Origin: a virus
DNA: 46,520 nucleotides
Reading direction: 5' to 3' (one strand)
IMG/VR virus record: IMGVR_UViG_3300008117_000107
Location: 1 to 46,520 of that record
Shown in pieces: positions 36,053 through 42,063 of the stretch (positions within the stretch are counted from its first letter, which is position 1; each line of letters begins with the position of its first letter). The translations under genes were made by a program, and so were the position numbers. The notes under the pieces were generated by a model, which made no database searches, was not told the origin of the DNA, and saw nothing but the letters and a program-made list of their open reading frames with translations.

Positions 36053-36514
36053 ATGGCATTTAATAATCTAACACCAGTAACTATAGGAGACGGGGATCCA
36101 GTAACAGCCGACGTCTTGCGTAAGATCGTTGAGAATATTAATATTATTGCTAAAGGCGAAACGGTAACTCCAGTAAAGATTGAAAGCACAACTATTAATG
36201 GCGGAACAGTTGTAGGTGTTAAAGGATTTAATACTACGGTTGGCGGAATTATTTCTGGAAAAACTTTAAAGACAGATATGAAATCTTTTTCAGTAGGCTT
36301 ATCGAGTATCGGGTTTATAGAAACTCCAACAGTAAATGTAACAATTGAGTATGCTTCTGCAGCAGACTCATCAGCTTTATATACTCCATATATTATCAAT
36401 GCAAGTAAAGATAAGTTTAATATAATTTGCAAAGCCCCTAAAGGCACAAAGACAATAACAACGGCAAAGATACATTGGAGTGCTAGCGGAAATACTTCCA
36501 GTTTAACCGAATAA
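36053..36514 (+). CDS. Putative fibre or head-decoration protein, unknown family
   Basis: A 153-residue protein. It starts two bases after the stop of the 52-residue protein, with a GAGGAG site overlapping that stop. It begins AFNNLTPVTIGDGDPVTADVLRKIVENINIIAKGE, a helical start typical of virion-attached fibre proteins. It then becomes beta-rich: VGVKGFNTTVGGIISG, then VNVTIEYASAADSSALYTPYIINASKDKFNIICKAPKG. It lacks a signal peptide and Cys clusters. It is the last gene of the structural operon and is followed at once by a strong promoter. Its role as a virion decoration or fibre protein is inferred from position and composition. Confidence 0.6.
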   Translation: MAFNNLTPVTIGDGDPVTADVLRKIVENINIIAKGETVTPVKIESTTINGGTVVGVKGFNTTVGGIISGKTLKTDMKSFSVGLSSIGFIETPTVNVTIEYASAADSSALYTPYIINASKDKFNIICKAPKGTKTITTAKIHWSASGNTSSLTE

Positions 36515-36518
36515 ACTA

Positions 36519-36546
36519 TTGACAAGTCAAAACATTATGTTATAAT
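36519..36546 (+). promoter_or_regulatory. Strong promoter ahead of DNA-metabolism module
   Basis: TTGACA (36519-36524), a 16-base spacer and TGT-TATAAT (36541-36546). Both boxes lie in small inverted repeats. The transcript would start near 36553, a few bases before the terminator hairpin at 36558. Confidence 0.75.
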
Positions 36547-36557
36547 TCATATAACAT

Positions 36558-36580
36558 AAAGTCGCTTCTTGCGACTTTTT
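36558..36580 (+). terminator. Terminator/attenuator just after promoter
   Basis: AAAGTCGC and GCGACTTT pair around a TTCTT loop and end in a T run. It lies right after the promoter at 36519-36546, so transcripts from that promoter would meet it after about 28 bases. It may end the upstream operon, act as an attenuator, or leave a very small RNA. Confidence 0.75.
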
Positions 36581-36599
36581 ACATATATTAAGGTATTTA

Positions 36600-37400
36600 A
36601 TGGCTAACGATTTAAAATGGATGCTGTCTTCAGATCAGCAATTCCCATATCAAGATGATAAAATGATTGCTCTGTGGTTTAAAGTTATGAAATGGTTTAA
36701 GCCCGACGTAGTGGATTATTTAGGAGACACTGATGATCAAGCTTGCTACAGCAAGTATACAGAAGGAAGATCAGCGGAATTTTTAAATTTACATAAGACA
36801 GACAGCAGAGATCTAATAGTTCCGATGATGAGGCATGAAGCAAAGGGAGCAAGAGATTTCTATGCAAAGACTCGTGAAATGTTGCCAGAGGCACAATTGT
36901 TTTCGGCATTAGGAAATCACGATGTTCGTATTTTTAATTATATGGATGCTAAGCTTCCAGATTATCTAAAAGAGGTTACACCAGAGACCCTGTGGAATTT
37001 AGATACATTAGGATATGAATACATATACTATGATTCATTGCCAAAGCGACGCTTCGGAGACGTTCACGTACATCATGGAATTTCAATTTCCGCAACTGGC
37101 TCTGTTCGCAAAGACATGGAAGATCTTCAAGTATCTCTTATCCGTGGACACTCACACAGAATTGCATCACACCTTGTAACTTATGAACTAAGAAATAATG
37201 GAGAGGGCGAAACGCTTCGTGGGTATGAAATTGGACACATGTGTGATGAAAAGGGTCCAGGAATGAAGTACACCCAACACCATGACTGGCAAAAGGGATT
37301 TGCAATAGCTCATATTGTAAACGACTATCCTCATATTCAAATGATTCATGTTGCTCCAGATTATTCGTGCGTTGTAGACGGGAAAGTGATTTCTTTATAA
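36600..37400 (+). CDS. Metallophosphoesterase
   Basis: A 266-residue calcineurin-like phosphoesterase. Visible motifs are D12-Q-Q (the usual D-x-H is replaced by D-x-Q), G42-D43, G105-N-H-D108, H158-H159-G160 and G183-H-S-H186. These place two metal ions and the active site. Replacement of the first His by Gln is seen in other phage members and may alter metal use. Phage enzymes of this class act on nucleic acid ends or on nucleotides; which applies here is not visible. It is the first gene of the early/DNA-metabolism module and overlaps the next, tiny zinc-binding gene by one base. Confidence 0.85.
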   Translation: MANDLKWMLSSDQQFPYQDDKMIALWFKVMKWFKPDVVDYLGDTDDQACYSKYTEGRSAEFLNLHKTDSRDLIVPMMRHEAKGARDFYAKTREMLPEAQLFSALGNHDVRIFNYMDAKLPDYLKEVTPETLWNLDTLGYEYIYYDSLPKRRFGDVHVHHGISISATGSVRKDMEDLQVSLIRGHSHRIASHLVTYELRNNGEGETLRGYEIGHMCDEKGPGMKYTQHHDWQKGFAIAHIVNDYPHIQMIHVAPDYSCVVDGKVISL

Positions 37401-37585
37401 TGTGGTGCGGTAAATGCGGTGGAAGAGTGTTTGTAGATAGAGTTTTTTCACAAAAACTTCACGTAGAAGTTTTCTGCATTTTGTGTGGTAAACGTAATAT
37501 GATTAACAAAGAAACGAGTGCTTTCGGAAGATGGCTAGAAAAACTAGAAAATCAAAACTCAAAGAACTACGGTATTTCTTCTTAA
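37400..37585 (+). CDS. Small zinc-ribbon protein
   Basis: A 61-residue protein. The ATG at 37400 overlaps the previous TAA by one base. A GTG at 37367 would add eleven out-of-context residues, so I prefer the ATG. It has W-C-G-K-C at residues 2-6 and C-I-L-C-G at about 27-31, a C-x2-C pair twice, which is a zinc-ribbon pattern. Such mini-proteins often bind RNA polymerase or other nucleic-acid enzymes. The C-terminal half is Lys/Glu/Ser-rich. Its 3' part overlaps the next gene by 55 bases, which is more than usual, so one of the two starts could be wrong. Confidence 0.65.
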   Translation: MWCGKCGGRVFVDRVFSQKLHVEVFCILCGKRNMINKETSAFGRWLEKLENQNSKNYGISS

Positions 37586-38010
37586 ACGAAAAAGTGCATA
37601 AGGTTTTAAGAGCTTCAAGATCTAAAGACGAAGTCATTGCCTGGCACTATGAAAGTAAAAAAAGAGTATTGTATTCATATTCGCAGGTTGAAAAAAATAT
37701 GTCTAAGGCTTATTCTATTTCAGAAGTTGCTTCGTTATTAAATAAACACAGGATAACTATTGAAGACTATATACTAGAGGGTAAAATTAAAACACCCGTA
37801 AAGATATATTCTATTAGCGATCCAGACAATAAAAATTGGTCTAAATATTTATTTAGCGAATCGGACATTTTGGACATACATCAGTACATATTGGACGCAG
37901 GGCATTCAGGAAACCTTCCGTCAAGGGCAGAATTATTGGGTCTTTTCAAACACAACATTATATTGTATACTAAGACCGATAACGGATTTGTACCTGTATG
38001 GAAGGCGTAG
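37531..38010 (+). CDS. MerR-like helix-turn-helix protein
   Basis: A 159-residue protein. The N-terminal half (residues 1-58) is basic with an EKVHKVLRASRSKDEVIAWHY segment. Residues about 60-125 carry a winged-helix, MerR- or excisionase-like helix-turn-helix: YSISEVASLLNKHRITIEDYILEGKIKTPVKIY. It matches a protein family I know from actinobacteriophages, where it is annotated as a MerR-like DNA-binding protein. It may control transcription of the early genes or assist recombination. No effector domain is seen. The start overlaps the zinc-ribbon gene. Family recognition is by memory; DNA target unknown. Confidence 0.75.
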   Translation: MARKTRKSKLKELRYFFLNEKVHKVLRASRSKDEVIAWHYESKKRVLYSYSQVEKNMSKAYSISEVASLLNKHRITIEDYILEGKIKTPVKIYSISDPDNKNWSKYLFSESDILDIHQYILDAGHSGNLPSRAELLGLFKHNIILYTKTDNGFVPVWKA

Positions 38011-38011
38011 A

Positions 38012-38116
38012 GTGTCTAGAATACTTACATGTGAAAAGTGCGGGAAGAGTTGGGAACTTAGGTGGGGCGTATTTGCTCACGAAAGTTTAAGCAGACATAT
38101 GAAGGAGCATAAATGA
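38012..38116 (+). CDS. C2H2-type zinc finger mini-protein (34 aa)
   Basis: A 34-residue reading frame starting at GTG, one base after the stop of the helix-turn-helix gene. It has C-E-K-C followed by 12 residues and then His, Arg-His and Glu-His (C-x2-C-x12-H-x5-H-x3-H). That is a classical C2H2 finger pattern with a spare His, in a protein hardly longer than one finger. Its TGA overlaps the ATG of the next gene as ATGA, the strongest argument that it is translated. It could bind DNA or a host protein. C2H2 fingers are uncommon in bacterial genomes but known in phages. Confidence 0.6.
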   Translation: MSRILTCEKCGKSWELRWGVFAHESLSRHMKEHK

Positions 38117-38316
38117 CAACGAAAGTTAAGGTGGACCTTTCGTTTACAAGGAATCTTGGCAATTACGAAAGCATTAAGATAGGCATTGGCGTAGAAGATG
38201 ATGTCAGATCTGGTGAAAACGTAAATTCCGCAACAGAGCGTGTTTATAAATTTGTTGAAGAAAAGCTAATTGAAAAAACTCGTGAAGTAGAAAAAGAGTT
38301 AAATAATGGCAAATGA
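38113..38316 (+). CDS. Small conserved phage protein, unknown function
   Basis: A 67-residue protein with GAAGGAG before the ATG. It reads TTKVKVDLSFTRNLGNYESIKIGIGVEDDVRSG then an amphipathic helix (TERVYKFVEEKLIEKTREVEKELNN). The N-terminal strand set with a single helix resembles small proteins I have seen in front of phage replication genes, but no function is assigned to them. It overlaps the zinc finger gene by four bases and the next gene by eleven. It presumably belongs to the helicase-primase operon. Confidence 0.65.
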   Translation: MTTKVKVDLSFTRNLGNYESIKIGIGVEDDVRSGENVNSATERVYKFVEEKLIEKTREVEKELNNGK

Positions 38317-38620
38317 AAAACAGCCTTACGTATTAATTGGCCTATACATTTCTTTGTATAAAGAAAAATACAATAAGTCTATTTCAATAAACAAGTTTCG
38401 TGAAAAGTGGGCAATGCAAGATGTTATAGATAGCGTAGGCTACGAACGTGCCAAGGAGCTCTTAGTGTATTATTTTAGTACAAGTAAATCAGGTCACCCA
38501 TTAAATTTTTTTTATAACAATTTTGACAGAATAGATGTTTTGAATAAAGAAATACAAAAAGATAAGGTTAATCGCAGCATCTTGCTTGATGCGACTAAAA
38601 AGATGGTGGAGGGCGAATAG
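38306..38620 (+). CDS. Replication-associated protein, helicase-loader candidate
   Basis: A 104-residue helical, basic protein. It overlaps the preceding gene by eleven bases and its stop overlaps the GTG of the helicase gene by one. It contains a KYNKSISINKFREKWAMQDVIDSVGYERAKELLVYYF segment with Lys/Arg and aromatic residues and a helical C-terminus. Proteins in this slot just upstream of a DnaB-type helicase are often loaders or regulators. No sequence motif proves it, so the function is inferred from the coupling only. Confidence 0.55.
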   Translation: MANEKQPYVLIGLYISLYKEKYNKSISINKFREKWAMQDVIDSVGYERAKELLVYYFSTSKSGHPLNFFYNNFDRIDVLNKEIQKDKVNRSILLDATKKMVEGE

Positions 38621-39888
38621 TGAATACAGAGGCAACATTAATATCTGCTGTATGTAAAAATAAAGACATAAGCACTCTGCTTGCGGATAACGTAGACGAG
38701 TTATTTACTTCTCACAGAGATATTTGGGAAAGCTTAAAGAGTTATTACTATAAGTTTAAAGCAGTCCCAGAGGTTGGAATCTTAATTGAAAGACACAAAG
38801 ATTTTGAGCCAGTAGACTCTAAAGCCGAAACAGGTTACTACCTAGACCAATTAAAAAATGAATTCATTTCTAATAAGTTAAAGTCCATCATCATACGTGG
38901 AGGTTCTGCATTAAAAGAAGATGCAGCCTCTAGAGTCCTTGCACAAATGCAAAGCGACTTAGCAAATTTAAGCAGGTATACAAATAACGTAAGAGATTTA
39001 GATATAATTGATGTAGAAAATGCAGCAAGACATTATCAAGCAGTAAAAGATAGATCTGCGGTAATGGGCGGAGCTCCAGGAATCCTTACTGGCTTTTCTG
39101 CAATCGATAAGGCATACCCAACGGGCATGGCTCCAGGTCATTTAATTGTCGCCATCGGCTGGCCAGGTAAAGGTAAAACTTGGTTCACGGCGTACCTAGC
39201 GTGTAAGGCTTGGGAACAAGGATTTAAGCCTATGATTGTTTCTCTTGAAATGTCTCCCGAAAACATGCGTGACCGCATATTTACAATGCTCGGATCTGGA
39301 ATATTTCGTGCAAGTGATTTATCAAAAGGAGATATTAATATTGACGACTTTAGGTCGTGGGGAAACAAAAAGTTTGAGGGAAAGAACAGCTTTGTTCTTA
39401 TTTCAAATGAAGGAAATTCTGAAGTAACCCCTGCTACAATTCAAGGTAAGATTGATCAGCATAAGCCAGATTTAGTTATATTAGATTATCATCAGCTATT
39501 TAATGACAACAAGCGTTCTAATTCTGAAGTAGAAAGAAATAGAAACGTTTCTCGTGAGTTTAAAATGCTTGCAGTGTCAAATAATATTCCAATTATTGAT
39601 ATCACTGCAGCAACAGCAGACGACATTTCAGATCAAGATAATCCACCGATGATGTCTCAAGTGGCATGGTCAAAAGCAATTGAATACGATGCAGACATGG
39701 CACTGGCTGTTCATAGATATCCTCAAACTAATATGATTGAGATTGTGTCAAGAAAAAATAGACACGGTCACGATTTTAATTTTTATTTAGACTGGGATAT
39801 CAATCGTGGTATCGTCAAGGAAATTTACGAAAATCCGTTCCAACAAAATGAATCACAAACAGATAAAAAGATTTCAAGTAAGGGTTGA
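38620..39888 (+). CDS. DnaB-like replicative helicase
   Basis: A 422-residue protein with a GTG start (GGAGGG lies 9 bases upstream and the start overlaps the previous stop). The N-terminal 130 residues are helical, like the DnaB N-domain. The ATPase core has Walker A GWPGKGKT at 180-187, then a PMIVSLEMSPENMRDRI element, then Walker B LVILDYHQ at 285-292. An AVHRYPQTNMIEIVSRKNRHG segment near residue 370 corresponds to the end of the RecA core. The protein unwinds DNA 5' to 3' at the fork. It is somewhat shorter than host DnaB. Primase, SSB and polymerase genes follow. Confidence 0.85.
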   Translation: MNTEATLISAVCKNKDISTLLADNVDELFTSHRDIWESLKSYYYKFKAVPEVGILIERHKDFEPVDSKAETGYYLDQLKNEFISNKLKSIIIRGGSALKEDAASRVLAQMQSDLANLSRYTNNVRDLDIIDVENAARHYQAVKDRSAVMGGAPGILTGFSAIDKAYPTGMAPGHLIVAIGWPGKGKTWFTAYLACKAWEQGFKPMIVSLEMSPENMRDRIFTMLGSGIFRASDLSKGDINIDDFRSWGNKKFEGKNSFVLISNEGNSEVTPATIQGKIDQHKPDLVILDYHQLFNDNKRSNSEVERNRNVSREFKMLAVSNNIPIIDITAATADDISDQDNPPMMSQVAWSKAIEYDADMALAVHRYPQTNMIEIVSRKNRHGHDFNFYLDWDINRGIVKEIYENPFQQNESQTDKKISSKG

Positions 39889-40150
39889 GTTTGCTGACGA
39901 TTCTGGTATACCTAGATTAAAATACCAGTACGAAAACATGCTTAGTCATGACATGAGAAGCAAAGGGTACGCTAGGGTACTTGACATAGACACAGCATTT
40001 TCGATAGAATTTGACGGTCAGACATGGGTGTTCTTAATGACACTTTATGGAGTATACGTAGGAAAGAAGAAGGCATGGCTATCAGAGGGCATAACGCAAG
40101 GAAAATTGATTCCACGCAGTATGCGCCCAACCATATCAAGTCAATTGTAA
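39848..40150 (+). CDS. Small protein between helicase and primase, unknown function
   Basis: A 100-residue protein. A GTG at 39806 would overlap the helicase by more, so I prefer the ATG at 39848; there is no convincing ribosome site for either. It has a FQVRVEFADDSGIPRLKYQYENM stretch followed by DTAFSIEFDGQTWVFLMTLYGVYVGKKKAWL, a beta-rich set. Its C-terminal part overlaps the primase start region by about 76 bases. I do not recognise the family. It may be an accessory of the helicase-primase pair. Its reality rests on the long open frame and reasonable codon use. Confidence 0.55.
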   Translation: MNHKQIKRFQVRVEFADDSGIPRLKYQYENMLSHDMRSKGYARVLDIDTAFSIEFDGQTWVFLMTLYGVYVGKKKAWLSEGITQGKLIPRSMRPTISSQL

Positions 40151-41073
40151 AAAGCTTAGGTCTTGATATAACGGCGGAACCTGGAAACGAGGTAATGTTC
40201 TATTGCCCATTTCATTCAAATAGACATACTGCTTCTTGCTGCATAAATAAAAGCACTGGTGCATGGCTTTGTTTTAACCCCTCATGTGGAGAGTCTGGAA
40301 CATTAATAGAACTAGTAAAGCGTGTTTTAAACAAAAATGATTTTCAAGCAATGAGATTTATTTTATCCCAAGAGGCAGAGATATTAAATAATTTTGACGA
40401 GATAGTCTCTGGTATGTTTGAAGATAAGCCAGACTTTGAAGAGTTTTCTCAAGAAACTTTAGACGGATTGCATTTAAATCTTTTAAATTCTAGTGCAGCA
40501 AAAGATTATTTAATCTCAAGAGGAATAAACGAAGACTCTATGAAGCACTTCGGATTGGGATATTCTTTAAATATGTCAATGGTAATAACGCCAGTTCACA
40601 GCCCTAGCGGTATTCCAATAGGACTTGTAGGAAGATCTATTGAGGGTAAGGCTTTTAAGAACAGCACAAACCTTCCTAAGAGCAAAACTATGTTTAACAT
40701 ACATCGTGCAAAAAAAATTGGCAATCATGTAATTGTAGTAGAATCTAATTTTGATGCAATAAGAGTTCATCAGGCGGGATTTCCAAACGTTGTGGCCACC
40801 CTAGGCGGATTTTTGTCAGTAGAGCAGCAAGGATTGCTTAATAGATATTTTAATAAAATAACCATAATGACGGACAATGATTTAGCAGGCAGAGAGCTTG
40901 GATATAGCATAGCAAATAGATTAAGAAATAAAGACCTATTGTGGTCTTCGTATGAATATGGTAAGATATATCCTCATGGTGCAAAAGATGCAGGTGATTT
41001 GACCGACGAAGAGATTAGAGCCTGTATTAAAAATTCTGTATCCGACATAGAATACAGATCTTGGAACTCGTGA
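40075..41073 (+). CDS. DnaG-like DNA primase
   Basis: A 332-residue primase. The ATG at 40075 is preferred over one at 40024 because AGGAAAG lies about eight bases upstream. The N-terminal zinc finger is C44-x2-H47 ... C66-x4-C71; the usual spacing is C-x2-C. The TOPRIM catalytic part has E223 in VVESNFDAIR and D267-N-D269 in TIMTDNDLAGREL, the acidic residues that hold metal ions. It makes RNA primers for the DnaE polymerase, working with the helicase. It lacks the long C-terminal helicase-binding domain of host DnaG, as phage primases often do. Confidence 0.85.
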   Translation: MAIRGHNARKIDSTQYAPNHIKSIVKSLGLDITAEPGNEVMFYCPFHSNRHTASCCINKSTGAWLCFNPSCGESGTLIELVKRVLNKNDFQAMRFILSQEAEILNNFDEIVSGMFEDKPDFEEFSQETLDGLHLNLLNSSAAKDYLISRGINEDSMKHFGLGYSLNMSMVITPVHSPSGIPIGLVGRSIEGKAFKNSTNLPKSKTMFNIHRAKKIGNHVIVVESNFDAIRVHQAGFPNVVATLGGFLSVEQQGLLNRYFNKITIMTDNDLAGRELGYSIANRLRNKDLLWSSYEYGKIYPHGAKDAGDLTDEEIRACIKNSVSDIEYRSWNS

Positions 41074-41079
41074 TATAAT
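41071..41079 (+). promoter_or_regulatory. Extended -10 promoter for SSB gene
   Basis: TGA-TATAAT, where the TGA is the stop codon of the primase gene. The SSB start with AAAGGAG follows 45 bases later. The -35 region is weak. Confidence 0.55.
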
Positions 41080-41124
41080 AAAAAATACAGATGGATTTAT
41101 ACCATCAACTACAAAGGAGAATAA

Positions 41125-41796
41125 ATGAGTATAGTAAAGGGTCTAAAAGACCTAAACAAGGCACTAGATAAGCCTACATATAGCGGCGGAGATGAAAACA
41201 AAGGACGCTGGCTAAAAATTGAAGACGGAGAAAGCGTAAAGGTTAGATTCCTTCAAGAGCTAGACCCAGATTCACCAAATTATAATGATAAGCTCGGATG
41301 TGGATTTATTGCACTAGAGCATACAAACCCTAAAGATTACCGTCGCAAGGCTCTAGATACAATGGAGTCTGAAGGCCGTGACTGGGCACAGGAACAACAC
41401 CGCAAGGATCCAAAGGCTGGCTGGAAAGCAAGAACACGACTATACATTAACGTGTTGGTAGATGACGGAAAGAATGATCCATACGTCGCAATTCTTTCAC
41501 AAGGCACAAGCGGTAAAACAATTACACCTACATTAATTGAATATGCTGGCGAAATGGGAAGCATCACTAACCTGATGTGGAGAATTAAGCGCAACGGTTC
41601 AAAAACAGATACAAGTTATACAATCATTCCTCTAGCAAAAGACGAAGCACAATTTGACTTCTCTGGCCTAGAACTATTTGATCTAGAAAAAACTGCTGTA
41701 AGACATGTTCCATATGCTGAGCAAGAAGCTTTTTATATGGGTGAAGGCGGATCTTCAGACGAAGTTTCTGAATCAAGTTCAAGCGTAGATTGGTAA
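41125..41796 (+). CDS. Single-strand DNA-binding protein, gp32-like
   Basis: A 223-residue protein with AAAGGAG before the ATG and a TGATATAAT box in front. It has a SGGDENKGRWLKIEDGESVKVRFLQE start, then aromatic and basic residues (KDYRRKALDTM, WKARTRLYINVLVDD) and a C-terminal tail SSDEVSESSSSVDW that is acidic and ends with an aromatic residue. The tail resembles SSB tails that recruit partner proteins. The core looks like the OB fold of the gp32-like phage SSB class. It coats single strands at the fork. A hairpin terminator follows at 41807, consistent with a need for high, separate expression. Confidence 0.8.
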   Translation: MSIVKGLKDLNKALDKPTYSGGDENKGRWLKIEDGESVKVRFLQELDPDSPNYNDKLGCGFIALEHTNPKDYRRKALDTMESEGRDWAQEQHRKDPKAGWKARTRLYINVLVDDGKNDPYVAILSQGTSGKTITPTLIEYAGEMGSITNLMWRIKRNGSKTDTSYTIIPLAKDEAQFDFSGLELFDLEKTAVRHVPYAEQEAFYMGEGGSSDEVSESSSSVDW

Positions 41797-41806
41797 TATA
41801 AATAAA

Positions 41807-41836
41807 TGCAGGGCTAGTCTATTGACTGGCCCTGCA
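41807..41836 (+). terminator. Terminator after SSB gene
   Basis: A 13-bp stem (TGCAGGGCTAGTC with GACTGGCCCTGCA, one G-T pair) closes a TATT loop 10 bases after the SSB stop. The T run is interrupted (ATATTTGTT). Its 3' arm contains the -35 box of the next promoter. Confidence 0.75.
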
Positions 41837-41850
41837 ATATTTGTTAAAAT
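41822..41850 (+). promoter_or_regulatory. Promoter embedded in terminator, leaderless start at 41857
   Basis: TTGACT (41822-41827), a 17-base spacer and TGT-TAAAAT (41845-41850). The ATG at 41857 follows six bases later with no ribosome site. It drives the Cys-rich gene and the polymerase. Confidence 0.7.
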
Positions 41851-41856
41851 AACAAT

Positions 41857-42063
41857 ATGATTTCATACGATATACCTGATCCATTTGAAACTTTTGTTTC
41901 AAATAAATACAAAAATTACGTCGGTGCGGTGTATGATTTTTTTGCCAGGGAATGGCATATGAAATGTGGTTGTTGCAAAGAAGACCTGTATGCACCAAAT
42001 AAAAAAACTATGACAAAGATTAGACTTTATCATACTAGAAACGAATGCTGTGGCGGTTATTAA
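41857..42063 (+). CDS. Small Cys-rich protein, unknown function
   Basis: A 68-residue protein with no ribosome site. Its ATG sits six bases after the TAAAAT box of a good -35/-10 promoter, so the mRNA is probably leaderless. It contains WHMKCGCCKEDLYA near residue 34 and LYHTRNECCGGY at the end, giving five Cys and two His in a pattern that could hold one zinc ion. The family is unknown. The stop overlaps the polymerase start by one base, so it is co-expressed with the polymerase and could modulate it; that is inference. Confidence 0.65.
   Translation: MISYDIPDPFETFVSNKYKNYVGAVYDFFAREWHMKCGCCKEDLYAPNKKTMTKIRLYHTRNECCGGY

Noticed and set aside
36031-36525. 164-codon minus-strand ORF antisense to the gene at 36053
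   Set aside because: It has hydrophobic low-complexity translation. The + strand frame has a ribosome site and fits the operon.
36519-36557. Small inverted repeats TTGAC-AA-GTCAA and GTTATA-n5-TATAAC as a divergent promoter
   Set aside because: On the minus strand the boxes are in the wrong order and spacing for a promoter, so only the + strand promoter was kept.
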